64,000 bases of DNA from Prodigiosinella confusarubida. GTDB lineage: Bacteria; Pseudomonadota; Gammaproteobacteria; Enterobacterales; Enterobacteriaceae. Location of the stretch: positions 1,364,001-1,428,000 of the forward strand of contig NZ_CP025085.1 in assembly GCF_002847015.1 (NCBI RefSeq). The letters are read 5' to 3'. A program made the translations under genes and the position numbers. The notes below the pieces were generated by a model. The model saw only the letters and a program-made list of their open reading frames with translations, searched no databases and was not told where the DNA came from. How positions within the stretch are numbered: position 1 is the first letter of the stretch; each line of letters opens with the position of its first letter. Positions 18,767-27,932 of this stretch are shown here, piece after piece.

Positions 18767-21700
18767 ATGTTTTTTACCGAAGAAAAGCTAAGTCAGCGTT
18801 TGGACGAAGTGGCCCAGTACCGGCTGCGTGAGCATTATCAGGTTGAACAGGCTGAAATCTGCTTTGACCGGGAAGGCATTAATGGCGCACAACCTCCGGC
18901 TGATGATGCTGACTGGCAGTCTTGCTTGCGCGGTTTTCACTGGCGGGAAAGGGATATCTACGTCTGGTTGAAACTGCGACATACTTTCCCGGCAGACTGG
19001 GCCGGGCAGATGATTGTCGGCGAGTTCGATTTCAGCCTGGGCGCACAGCGCCGGGATTTTGAGGCCTTGTTGTACCTTAACGGGCAGCCATTTCAGGGCA
19101 TCGATCAAAATCATACTCAAGTCGTTATACCTGACTCGCTGGCTGGGCAAACCGTCGAATTCTGTTTTCGCATCTGGTCCGGCATTCTGGAAGGTAAAGT
19201 GCGTAAACATTTTCAGGCATTCCATGTTGGCAGCGCCTTTGAGCGCATCAGCTTTGCATTGTGTGATCAACCAACTCATACACTGTATTACACCACGCTG
19301 GGGATTCTGCAAACGCTGGCGATCCTGCCGGATAACGATCCGCACCGGGTTCAGTTGCTGACCTGTACCGACCTGGCCTACAACCTGATTGACTGGCGCG
19401 ATCCTGGCAGTGATGGTTTCTATACATCGATTGCCGCTGCCGCTGAACAACTGGAGCGTGAGTACCCGCAGGCGAATAAACAACATCCGGTCACTGTACA
19501 TTGTGTCGGGCACACTCATATCGATGTGGCGTTTCTCTGGCAGTTAAAACACACCCGTGAAAAATGCGCCCGGTCTTTTTCCACGGTGTTGCGGTTGATG
19601 GAGCGTTACCCGGAATATACTTTTTTCCAGTCACAGCCACAGTTGTATGACTACATCAAGCAGGATTATCCGGCACTCTATCACCAGATTAAACAGCGGG
19701 TGCAAGAAGGGCGCTGGGAAGTGGATGGTGCTATGTGGGTGGAAGCGGACTGCAATCTGCCGTCCGGCGAATCGTTTGTTCGCCAGATTCTGCTGGGTAG
19801 TCGTTTTATGCAGGAAGAATTTGGCGTGACACCGCAATGCCTGTGGTTACCGGATGTGTTTGGTTACTCCTGGGCATTGCCTCAGATTCTGAAAAAAAGT
19901 GGTATCCGCTATTTCATGACCACCAAGATCAGTTGGAATGAATTCAATCAGATGCCACACGATACTTTTACCTGGCGCGGTATTGACGGCAGTGAGGTAT
20001 TGGCGCATTTCATCACTACCCCTGAGGAGGGGCATCCGCGTTATACCTATAACGGCATGGTGGATGCCAAATCCGTACAGGGGTTATGGGATAACTACAA
20101 AGATAAACCGCTAAACCAGGAACTGATGCTGGCTTACGGTTTTGGCGACGGCGGCGGCGGACCGACGGAAGTGATGCTGGAACTGCTGCGTCGTTTTGAC
20201 AACATGCCAGCGTTACCCAACATCCAGCATGGCCGGGTGGATGATTTCTTCGAGCGGCTGGAAAACCGGCTACAGCAAAGTGAATGTTATCAACATACCT
20301 GGGATGGCGAGCTTTACTTCGAGAGTCACCGGGGAACGTACACCAGTCAGGCACAGGTGAAGAAAGCCAACCGCCAGGCTGAGTTACAGTATCGCCGTAT
20401 TGAATGGCTACAGGCATTGACGGCAATGATGCGCGGTGACTGGGCAGAGTATCCGCAGGCGGCGCTAACCGAAGGCTGGAAAATCCTGCTGCGTAATCAA
20501 TTTCACGACATCATCCCCGGTTCGTCGATTGCTGAAGTTTACCGCGATGCCGAGCGGGAGTATCAACAGGCCACCCATATTGCCGAGACGATTCTGACTG
20601 ACTGTCAGCATGAATTATTACAAGTAAACCGGGCGGCGGTGACGGTGTTGAACAGCGCCGCCTGGACACGCGACGATATGGCCCTTATTCCGGGTAATGG
20701 CGTAGGAAGTTGGAAAACCACTGATGGTAATGACGTACCGGTACAGCGTACCCCGGATGGCTGGCTGGTGGCGTTACATAATCTCGCGCCACTCAATGGT
20801 GTCACGCTGTATCACGACAGCACACCGGTGGATGCCGTGGCGGCGAAGGCATTCAATCTGAGTGAAGGGCAAGTAGAAACCCCGTTTTACCTGATTAACT
20901 GGAACGAACAAGGCCATCTGACACGCATTTTTGACCGTCAGCATCAACGCGAGGTGTTGGCGGACTACGGTAATGTTCTCACCGTTTATGAAGATAAACC
21001 GCTGAAATACGACGCCTGGGATATCGAAATTTTCTACTGCCAGAAGCAACGATCCGTCACTGAACTGGAATCAGTCACCGTGCTGGAGCAAGGTGAACTG
21101 CGTTGTGTGATTGAATTTATCTGGACTTATCATCGTAGCCGCATCGTGCAGCAGATCCAGTTGTACAGCCAACTACAGCGCATTGATTTCCACACCCATG
21201 TGGACTGGCAGGACTACAACCAGCTACTGAAGGTCACGTTCCCGGTGGCGGTGCGCGCCACCGAGGCTACCTATGATATCCAGTTTGGTAATGTAAAACG
21301 GCCAACCACCTGGAACACCAGTTGGGATTATGCCCGTTTCGAAAGCGTGGCTCACCAGTGGGCGGATTTATCTGAGTATGGTTACGGCGTCAGCCTGTTG
21401 AATAACTGTAAATACGGTCATGCCATCAGGGACAACGTGATGCAGTTAACGCTGATTAAATCTGCCGTCAGTCCGGACGCCCATGCCGATCGTGGCGAGC
21501 ACATCTTTACCTATTCGCTGTTGCCGCATGCCGGTGACTGGCGTGACGCAGGTACTGCCCAACAAGCATTTTACCTGAATGAACCACTGAGCGTGATGTC
21601 GGGAGAGTGGCGAGCACCCGCCATGCCACTGGTACAGGTCGAGCATCCGTTTATCCAGTTGGATGCACTGAAAAAAGCCGAACAGGGTGACTGGCTGATT

Positions 21701-21898
21701 ATCCGGTTACATGAATTTGCCGGTGGTCGCCAGCACGTCACGCTGAAAACGGCTTTTCCCGTGTTGTGGTGGGCGGAGTGCGATCTGCTGGAAGTGATGG
21801 AAGACCAAAACACGCGGGCAGAACAGGGCATCACCCTGCATTTCACACCGTATGAAATTAAAACACTGGCGCTGTGCTTGGGAGAAAAAAACAAGTAA
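18767..21898 (+). CDS. Alpha-mannosidase, glycoside hydrolase family 38
   Basis: A 1043-residue GH38 retaining alpha-mannosidase. The zinc motif HTHID lies near residue 248, and the nucleophile Asp is in LPDVFGYSWALPQ near residue 363. The middle and C-terminal beta domains follow. No signal peptide is seen, so it is cytoplasmic and acts on imported manno-oligosaccharides. ATG 18767 is preferred: it fits the family N-terminus and has purine-rich GAGTGAG upstream. A 26-codon extension to 18689 is Arg-rich and unlike the family. Divergent from the mannokinase and followed by a sugar ABC transporter under the same type of operator. Confidence 0.92.
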   Translation: MFFTEEKLSQRLDEVAQYRLREHYQVEQAEICFDREGINGAQPPADDADWQSCLRGFHWRERDIYVWLKLRHTFPADWAGQMIVGEFDFSLGAQRRDFEALLYLNGQPFQGIDQNHTQVVIPDSLAGQTVEFCFRIWSGILEGKVRKHFQAFHVGSAFERISFALCDQPTHTLYYTTLGILQTLAILPDNDPHRVQLLTCTDLAYNLIDWRDPGSDGFYTSIAAAAEQLEREYPQANKQHPVTVHCVGHTHIDVAFLWQLKHTREKCARSFSTVLRLMERYPEYTFFQSQPQLYDYIKQDYPALYHQIKQRVQEGRWEVDGAMWVEADCNLPSGESFVRQILLGSRFMQEEFGVTPQCLWLPDVFGYSWALPQILKKSGIRYFMTTKISWNEFNQMPHDTFTWRGIDGSEVLAHFITTPEEGHPRYTYNGMVDAKSVQGLWDNYKDKPLNQELMLAYGFGDGGGGPTEVMLELLRRFDNMPALPNIQHGRVDDFFERLENRLQQSECYQHTWDGELYFESHRGTYTSQAQVKKANRQAELQYRRIEWLQALTAMMRGDWAEYPQAALTEGWKILLRNQFHDIIPGSSIAEVYRDAEREYQQATHIAETILTDCQHELLQVNRAAVTVLNSAAWTRDDMALIPGNGVGSWKTTDGNDVPVQRTPDGWLVALHNLAPLNGVTLYHDSTPVDAVAAKAFNLSEGQVETPFYLINWNEQGHLTRIFDRQHQREVLADYGNVLTVYEDKPLKYDAWDIEIFYCQKQRSVTELESVTVLEQGELRCVIEFIWTYHRSRIVQQIQLYSQLQRIDFHTHVDWQDYNQLLKVTFPVAVRATEATYDIQFGNVKRPTTWNTSWDYARFESVAHQWADLSEYGYGVSLLNNCKYGHAIRDNVMQLTLIKSAVSPDAHADRGEHIFTYSLLPHAGDWRDAGTAQQAFYLNEPLSVMSGEWRAPAMPLVQVEHPFIQLDALKKAEQGDWLIIRLHEFAGGRQHVTLKTAFPVLWWAECDLLEVMEDQNTRAEQGITLHFTPYEIKTLALCLGEKNK

Positions 21899-22006
21899 TG
21901 GTAGATGAAAGCGCAGTGATAAACCGTCTGGGCACCAGAAGGTGCTGTCATTTTCATCGATCTTCATCACAGAATAGACCGAGATTGATTTACTGTTAAT
22001 TGGCTT

Positions 22007-22037
22007 TGTTTACTATAAATTTATTGTTTAGTAATCA
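22007..22037. promoter_or_regulatory. Two further LacI-type operator copies before the ABC operon
   Basis: TGTTTACTATAAA (22007-22019) and TGTTTAGTAATCA (22025-22037) match the mannokinase/mannosidase palindrome with a few mismatches each. Together they place the ABC operon in the same regulon. Confidence 0.6.
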
Positions 22038-22121
22038 TTTTGAAGTTTCAGTGTTCTCTAGAAAATAACGTTATGTCATACCAACACTAGGGCCAGACGG
22101 GAAACGAGGAAGAATCAAAAA

Positions 22122-23408
22122 ATGAAGATATTAACCAAAGCTGTGATTACCGCGTTATTGGCCAGCAGTACCCTGGCCGCTCATGCTGCCGATACATTAC
22201 AAGTGTGGATTCGTGCCAACGATAATGCCCGGACTATTTATGAGCAGGAAGCGACGGCATTTGAGAAAACGACTGGCATCAAAATCAACTACTTCAGTGC
22301 CAGTACCGATTTCGAACAGCGTCTGGCACGGGCAGCGATAGGTAATACACTGCCGGATCTGATCATTAATGACGCCGCTTATATGGGGCAGCTTATCAAG
22401 TTGGGTATTGTCGATCCTATCGATCCAGCCAGTCTTGCCAATGGCAAGGATCTTCAACCCACGGCGCTTAACAGCCTGAAATACGACGATGGAAAATACT
22501 ACGGTATCCCGACGTCTGTACAGGCCTCTGCATTGTATATCCGCAAGGACTGGCGCGAAAAACTGGGATTGCCTCAGCCGAAAACCTGGGCCGATCTGAA
22601 GGCGTTGGCGAAAGCCTTCACACTGAAAGATCCCGATGGCAATGGTAAGAACGATACCTATGGTTTTGGTTTGCCAGGGTCTTCCACCCGCGGTTACGCC
22701 AGTTGGGTTCTCTCCTCTTTCATCTGGCAGGCCGGTGGTGAATTCGTTCGTCCGGTAAATGGCGGCTTCAAAGCCACCATGGATGGGAAAGGCGTCGTGG
22801 ATGCGCTGACCTTCATGCGCGGTATGGTCTGTGAAAAGCTGGTTCAGCCGGGTGCCATCAACGCGGTTACCTCTAATGTTTCCAATGCGTTCCGGTCCGG
22901 TCAGGTCGGGATGGTGTTGTCTGGTCCTTACAGCCTACCGGTATTTTCCGAGGAGCCGGGTCCGGACAAGTTTGAAGTAGTGAAACCGCCGCGTGGCCCG
23001 GCCAGCCAAGCCAGTATTGCGGAAGGTGAAGCTATCTATCTGGTGAAAAGCGGCAAGCAGAAAGCGCTGGCGACCAAATTCATCGACTTCATGATTTCAC
23101 CACAAGGGCAGAAGATCGGCATGGCCGTCGGTATGCCAAACGAACCCATTGTTCGTCTGCCGGTGAATAAAACCATTGATGCCAATGCGGTCTACCACGA
23201 TGCGCGCTGGAAAGTCTTTGCAGAGCAGTATGCTACTGATGGGCGTTATGTTCCGGCTGTACCCAACTGGACACCGATTCGTCAATTAACCGCCGACGGG
23301 TTTAACCGGATATTGTCTGATTGCAGCTCCAATATTCCGGCCGAGCTTGGAAAACTGAATGTCAAGGTGAATGCCGAACTGAGCAAACAGAAAGTGTTGG
23401 CAAAATAA
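22122..23408 (+). CDS. Sugar ABC transporter substrate-binding protein
   Basis: A 428-residue periplasmic family 1 solute-binding protein. The signal peptide (MKILTKAVITALLASSTLAA, cleavage near AHAA-DT) is clear, and the mature N-terminus LQVWIRANDN is typical. It follows the mannosidase behind its own operator pair and is the first gene of a complete importer. The probable ligand is an alpha-mannoside or manno-oligosaccharide (inference from context). A stem-loop after the gene likely keeps its level above that of the permeases. Confidence 0.88.
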   Translation: MKILTKAVITALLASSTLAAHAADTLQVWIRANDNARTIYEQEATAFEKTTGIKINYFSASTDFEQRLARAAIGNTLPDLIINDAAYMGQLIKLGIVDPIDPASLANGKDLQPTALNSLKYDDGKYYGIPTSVQASALYIRKDWREKLGLPQPKTWADLKALAKAFTLKDPDGNGKNDTYGFGLPGSSTRGYASWVLSSFIWQAGGEFVRPVNGGFKATMDGKGVVDALTFMRGMVCEKLVQPGAINAVTSNVSNAFRSGQVGMVLSGPYSLPVFSEEPGPDKFEVVKPPRGPASQASIAEGEAIYLVKSGKQKALATKFIDFMISPQGQKIGMAVGMPNEPIVRLPVNKTIDANAVYHDARWKVFAEQYATDGRYVPAVPNWTPIRQLTADGFNRILSDCSSNIPAELGKLNVKVNAELSKQKVLAK

Positions 23409-23421
23409 GCGTTTCTCTCCG

Positions 23422-23444
23422 GTGCCACCGACACCATGTGGCAC
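23422..23444 (+). terminator. Intra-operon attenuating hairpin
   Basis: A perfect 7-bp stem GTGCCAC/GTGGCAC with a 9-base loop lies between the binding-protein and permease genes. It has no T-tract, which fits mRNA protection or partial attenuation, a usual device after binding-protein genes. Confidence 0.6.
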
Positions 23445-23472
23445 TGCGTCGTTTCCATTCAGGGCGGTATGT

Positions 23473-24357
23473 ATGAGTATCATTAACCCAAAAACAAAAC
23501 GATTATTGACGCCGTGGATATTTCTGGCACCGGCATTAATTGTTTTTACGTGGTTTAAATTCATTCCCATGGTACAGGGAATGATAATGAGTTTTTATAA
23601 GGTGAACTTCGGCCAGCCGGATGAATGGGTGGGCGTAAGTAATTTCACGCGTTTATTGTCGGACGGTGATTTATACCATGCGACGATAAATACGCTACTT
23701 AACGTGGTGGTCACGGCGCTGGTATCAGCCTTTATTGCTTTCTTTCTGGCGATTGTGCTGGAAGGTCCGGCTCGACATTTACGTTTTATTCGCACGGCCA
23801 TTTTCCTGCCGGCGATTACCAGTGCGGCAATTGTCGCGGAAATGTGGAAAATTCTGTTTAACCCTACGCCAGATGGTGTCATGAACCATATTCTTTCCTG
23901 GCTTCATATTGCTCCGCAGGGATTTCTGACCGATCCCCATCAGGCGTTACTGACAGTAATGCTGTTGCAAATCTGGAAAGCCGTTCCCTATAACATGGTT
24001 ATTTTTATTGCCGGACTGGCGGGGATTAACCGTGAATTGTATGACGCCGCCAATGTGGATGGCGCCAGCCGCTGGCAGCGTCTGCGCTATGTCACATTGC
24101 CTAGTCTGATCCCGGCGATTTCCGTCATCATCATGCTCTCTTTCATTCGTGGCTTCCGGGTGTTTGCCGAAGTTTATGCCACTACCGGCGGCGGACCTGC
24201 TGATTCGACAGAAGTGATCATGACGCAAATTTATAAAGCAGGTTTTATCCAGTTCGATTATGGCTATGCCTCGGCAGTGTCTTTCGTGCTGTTTATTTTC
24301 ACGGTATTGCTCACCATGCTTCATTTCCTGATCAAGAAGCGCTACGTGAAGTATTAA
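23473..24357 (+). CDS. Sugar ABC transporter permease (MalF/UgpA type)
   Basis: A 294-residue inner-membrane permease with about six helices. The cytoplasmic EAA loop YDAANVDGASRWQRLRYVTLP, which docks to the ATPase, is near residue 195. The start ATG 23473 (MSIINPKTK) directly precedes the basic stretch and first helix; the frame is open further upstream through the hairpin but has no homology. It is the second gene of the importer. Confidence 0.9.
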   Translation: MSIINPKTKRLLTPWIFLAPALIVFTWFKFIPMVQGMIMSFYKVNFGQPDEWVGVSNFTRLLSDGDLYHATINTLLNVVVTALVSAFIAFFLAIVLEGPARHLRFIRTAIFLPAITSAAIVAEMWKILFNPTPDGVMNHILSWLHIAPQGFLTDPHQALLTVMLLQIWKAVPYNMVIFIAGLAGINRELYDAANVDGASRWQRLRYVTLPSLIPAISVIIMLSFIRGFRVFAEVYATTGGGPADSTEVIMTQIYKAGFIQFDYGYASAVSFVLFIFTVLLTMLHFLIKKRYVKY

Positions 24358-24390
24358 TGACCGACATCGCCAGTCTGAGTAAATAGGGTA

Positions 24391-25236
24391 ATGCTTATGA
24401 AAATGAAAATGCGGGATCGCGTCGGTTGCGGCATTATTTACGCGGCGGTACTGATGATATTCGTTGGCCCTTTTTGGGGAATTATTATGACCGCGTTCAG
24501 CGGTGTCACCGTGAAGCCGGGGGAACTGCTACTGTGGCCGGCACATTTCACACTGGATAATTTCCGACAGGCATGGATGAGTGTCGGGGTGTGGAAATAT
24601 CTGCTTAATTCGCTGGTGGTTGTGGCGTTTGGTTTGATACTGCAAGTCTCTGTCAGCTCGCTGGCTGCGTATTCGCTATCGCGCAAAAAATTCCGCGGCG
24701 CGGCGATTGTCGGCCTGATCATTCTTTCCACCATGATGCTGCCGGAAGAGGTCATTGCCATTCCGCTGTATGTGATCATCAACTGGAAACTGCCCGTTTT
24801 TGACGCCTCTATTTCCAACAGTTATCTGGGCATGGTTTTGCCGATTGTCGGGTGGGCGTTTTCCATTTTCGTGCTGAGTGAATTCATGTCCGCTGTTCCC
24901 AAAGATTTGGAAGATGCCGCCCGGGTGGATGGCGCTTCCGAGTGGCAGATTTTCTTCCACGTTATTTTGCCGCTGGTTCGTCCGGCGCTGGGGACAGTGG
25001 TGATTTTCGGCTTCATCATGATCTGGGATCAATACTTGTTGCCGTTGATCGTGGTCAACGATGAAAGCATGTACACCATTCAGGTGATGCTGCGGGTACT
25101 TAGCTCGGATGAAAACAGTTCACAGAACGTGTTTATCGCCATCACGCTGCTGGCGATGTTGCCGAGTGCCATCGTGTATCTCGGATTACAGAAATATTTT
25201 AACCGCGGCATTATGTCCGGTGCGGTTAAAGGTTGA
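24391..25236 (+). CDS. Sugar ABC transporter permease (MalG/UgpE type)
   Basis: A 281-residue inner-membrane permease, partner of the preceding protein. The EAA loop reads LEDAARVDGASEWQIFFHVILP near residue 173; this motif is shown by its position and the key residues EDAA and G of DGAS. ATG 24391 or 24397 can both serve as start. The C-terminal NRGIMSGAVKG is typical of this permease class. Confidence 0.9.
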   Translation: MLMKMKMRDRVGCGIIYAAVLMIFVGPFWGIIMTAFSGVTVKPGELLLWPAHFTLDNFRQAWMSVGVWKYLLNSLVVVAFGLILQVSVSSLAAYSLSRKKFRGAAIVGLIILSTMMLPEEVIAIPLYVIINWKLPVFDASISNSYLGMVLPIVGWAFSIFVLSEFMSAVPKDLEDAARVDGASEWQIFFHVILPLVRPALGTVVIFGFIMIWDQYLLPLIVVNDESMYTIQVMLRVLSSDENSSQNVFIAITLLAMLPSAIVYLGLQKYFNRGIMSGAVKG

Positions 25237-25323
25237 TATTCCAGGGGAATGCCGTTCCTGAACGGGGCTGCACACAGCGTTAAAGCGGTGCATCATGCCG
25301 CATAAAGAATACTGAGGATAGTT

Positions 25324-26406
25324 ATGGGTTCTGTCATTCTGAAAAACGTCAGTAAGTCTTTTGACGACACAAAAATCATCCGTGATGTGTCGCTGGAGAT
25401 TCCGGAAGGAAAATTCTGTGTGCTGGTGGGGCCCAGTGGTTGCGGAAAGTCCACACTGCTGCGGCTGATTGCCGGCCTGGAGGACGTCACTGGTGGGCAG
25501 GTGTATATCAACGGTCAGGATGTGACGGAGCAGGAGCCCAAGTTGCGGGATATCGCCATGGTATTCCAGAGTTACGCTCTTTATCCGCAAATGACGGTAC
25601 GGGAAAATATGGGGTTTGCCCTGAAGCTGTCGAAGATGCCAAAGAAAACGATCAACCAGAAAGTGGATGATGTTGCGGCACTGCTAGGGCTGGAGAAATT
25701 GCTCGACCGCTTGCCGAAGGAGCTTTCAGGCGGTCAGCGGCAACGTGTGGCGATGGGGCGTGCCATTGTGCGTAATCCTCAGGTGTTCCTGTTTGATGAA
25801 CCGTTGTCTAACCTGGATGCCAAACTGCGTACTCAGGTGCGGGCAGAAATCCGTGAATTGCATCAGCGTCTGCATACGACCTCCGTCTATGTGACGCACG
25901 ATCAGATTGAAGCCATGACCATGGGTGAAATGATTGTGGTGCTGCGGGATGGGGTGATCGAGCAGTCGGGTACGCCACTGGAGTTGTATGACCGACCAGC
26001 CAACCGCTTTGTGGCCAGTTTCATCGGCTCACCGGAGATCAACCAGATTTCCGCCTGGGCGATTGAACGTGACGGCAGGTTGATGCTGCAACTGGATGAA
26101 CATACGGTTTTGCCGGTGCCAGAGGAGGTCAGTGTGGTGTCTGGTCAGCAGATTGTTTATGCCGTGCGTCCAGAGCAGTTTGATTTTGTGGAAGACCCGC
26201 AAGGCGCCATCGCTGCGCAGGTGGATGTCATTGAAAATACCGGCAGCGATGTGCATATTTTCTGTCTGCTCAGCGATCGCAGACGTATCACCATTAGCCA
26301 AAAACAGCGTCTGGCGCTGAAACAAGGTGATCAGGTTTATCTGCGTCCGAAAGAAAATGCTGTTCATATTTTCGATCAGGCCAGTGGGCAACGTCTGAAT
26401 AAGTAA
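25324..26406 (+). CDS. Sugar ABC transporter ATPase (MalK/UgpC/MsmK type)
   Basis: A 360-residue ATPase with Walker A GPSGCGKST near residue 37, signature LSGGQRQRVAMGRA near 134, Walker B VFLFDEPLSNLDA, and H-loop VYVTHDQ. The extra C-terminal OB/TOBE region after residue 240 is typical of carbohydrate transporters. It completes the mannoside importer, about 87 bp after the second permease. A hairpin terminator follows. Confidence 0.93.
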   Translation: MGSVILKNVSKSFDDTKIIRDVSLEIPEGKFCVLVGPSGCGKSTLLRLIAGLEDVTGGQVYINGQDVTEQEPKLRDIAMVFQSYALYPQMTVRENMGFALKLSKMPKKTINQKVDDVAALLGLEKLLDRLPKELSGGQRQRVAMGRAIVRNPQVFLFDEPLSNLDAKLRTQVRAEIRELHQRLHTTSVYVTHDQIEAMTMGEMIVVLRDGVIEQSGTPLELYDRPANRFVASFIGSPEINQISAWAIERDGRLMLQLDEHTVLPVPEEVSVVSGQQIVYAVRPEQFDFVEDPQGAIAAQVDVIENTGSDVHIFCLLSDRRRITISQKQRLALKQGDQVYLRPKENAVHIFDQASGQRLNK

Positions 26407-26501
26407 TTCATCCACTTTTCGCCTGACCAGTAATGTCTGCTTCATCGTATCGGTATGATGAAGCAGCAGGCATCGTTCATACCATTGAGTCCCCACAATA
26501 T

Positions 26502-26526
26502 AACGCCGTATTGATATGGCGTTTTT
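26502..26526 (+). terminator. Terminator of the mannoside ABC operon
   Basis: Stem AACGCC (26502-26507) with GGCGTT (26518-26523), extendable inward through AT pairs, is followed by T residues. It lies about 100 bp after the ATPase stop. Confidence 0.75.
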
Positions 26527-26690
26527 CCATACATAATCTATGTATATCAATATATTAAAAAAATACGATAACGTTTGTTGGTTATTGTGCTCGTATTTTA
26601 TTTTGTGATCTGCAAGCCATTTCCAGGACTTATCATCAGCATGGTTATTTACTCACCACAAATTGCAGTGTTAGTATCATTTCGTTAATG

Positions 26691-26705
26691 TAGAACTTAG
26701 TTCTA
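26691..26705. promoter_or_regulatory. Perfect palindrome upstream of the xylonate-type cluster
   Basis: TAGAACTTAGTTCTA is a perfect 7+1+7 palindrome about 105 bp before the aldolase start. The IclR-family regulator at the far end of the cluster is the natural candidate ligand (inference). Confidence 0.5.
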
Positions 26706-26809
26706 TAATATAAAACAAAATATCAATGAAGATCGACTGACACATATCGATTGTTGTGATCAGGCGATGCCTTCCCTTCTCTAAGTTTGATGATGTAAGG
26801 AGCGGTTAA

Positions 26810-27727
26810 ATGAGTTCTGCCACAAAATTCGCCGGGATTATTCCCCCGGTATCCTCGATCTTTTCTACGGATGGATCACTGGATGAGGCGGGCATGCAGC
26901 GGGTGATCGACAATCTGATTGCGGCTGGCGTCAATGGCTTGTTTTTTCTCGGCACCGGTGGCGAATTTTCACAGATGTCGGCGGCTGAACGTATGCAACT
27001 GGCGGAGGTGGCTGTCCGTATCGTGAATAAGCGCGTACCGGTGCTGATTGGTGTAGGCAGTACCAATACCCGTGAAGCCGTGGCGCTGAGCCAGCATGCG
27101 CAATTGGCAGGTGCCGATGCCATCGTGGCTATCAATCCGTATTACTGGCAAATCACTGAAGAAAATGTATTTGGCTATTACGGTGCGATTGCCCAGGCGG
27201 TAACGTTGCCGATCATTCTGTATAACTTTCCGAATCTCACCGGACAGGATCTTTATCCTGATTTGGTAAAACGCCTTGTCGATGCGTATGCCAATATTGT
27301 CGGCATTAAAGACACCATCGATTCGGTTGCCCATCTGCGCGACATGATCACTATCGTTAAGGCGGCACACCCAAATTTCAGCGTATTCTGCGGATTTGAC
27401 GACCACTTGCTCAATACATTGCTATTGGGAGGCGATGGCGCTATTTCCGCCAGCAGCAACTTTGCTCCGCAACTGTCGGTTGCGCTTTATCAGGCGGTCT
27501 GTGTCGGTGATGCGGTTCAGGCGATGGAAAAACATAAAATTATTCTGCAATTGCCGCGGCTTTATCAGATAGACAGCCCATTTGTTAACGTAGTGAAAGA
27601 GGCGATGTGCCTGTGTGGTCTGGATATTTCCACCACCTGTTTACCTCCCACTCAACCGCTGAATGCGGCACGAAAAGCGCAGGTTAAGCAAACGTTGATT
27701 GATGCGGGTGTTTTGCCAGGGGAATGA
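26810..27727 (+). CDS. yagE: YagE/YjhH-type 2-keto-3-deoxy sugar-acid aldolase
   Basis: A 305-residue class I aldolase of the DapA superfamily, closely matching E. coli YagE/YjhH. The Schiff-base lysine is in GIKDTIDSVAHLRDM (near residue 165), the tyrosine in LYNFPNLTGQD, and the GTGGEFSQ motif near residue 49. E. coli YagE and YjhH cleave 2-keto-3-deoxy-D-pentonate (or gluconate) to pyruvate and an aldehyde. The partner here is a YjhG-type dehydratase, so the pair would convert D-xylonate to pyruvate and glycolaldehyde. ATG 26810 follows AAGGAG at the right distance. Confidence 0.9.
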   Translation: MSSATKFAGIIPPVSSIFSTDGSLDEAGMQRVIDNLIAAGVNGLFFLGTGGEFSQMSAAERMQLAEVAVRIVNKRVPVLIGVGSTNTREAVALSQHAQLAGADAIVAINPYYWQITEENVFGYYGAIAQAVTLPIILYNFPNLTGQDLYPDLVKRLVDAYANIVGIKDTIDSVAHLRDMITIVKAAHPNFSVFCGFDDHLLNTLLLGGDGAISASSNFAPQLSVALYQAVCVGDAVQAMEKHKIILQLPRLYQIDSPFVNVVKEAMCLCGLDISTTCLPPTQPLNAARKAQVKQTLIDAGVLPGE

Positions 27728-27740
27728 CATATGCCCGTTG

Positions 27741-27857
27741 TCTTTCAAATTGCAGGTGTGTTGGCTGCGTTTATGTCCCCGAATCACTTACTTGAGTAAG
27801 TTCATCGGGACGCTCTCTTGCCGCCTTCCTGTATCTTGAAATCTATTGGGTATAACG
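27741..27857. repeat. Enterobacterial palindromic repeat (YPAL-like), copy 1
   Basis: A ~117-bp intergenic element with an internal palindrome ACTTACTTGAGTAAGT and the segments GTGTTGGCTGCG and TTGCCGCCTTCCTG. A related copy lies at 33284-33395. The design recalls the YPAL family of Yersinia and relatives; the family name is from memory. Confidence 0.6.
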
Positions 27858-27932
27858 CTGCGGATGGGCGCCGTTACCATCGTTACCCATGAAAATGATA
27901 ATGATCATTCAATACTGATAAGTGAATAAGCC

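Noticed and set aside
25251-25266. CCGTTC-CT-GAACGG palindrome between the second permease and the ATPase gene
   Set aside because: A two-base loop is sterically poor and there is no T-run; too weak to call a terminator or operator.
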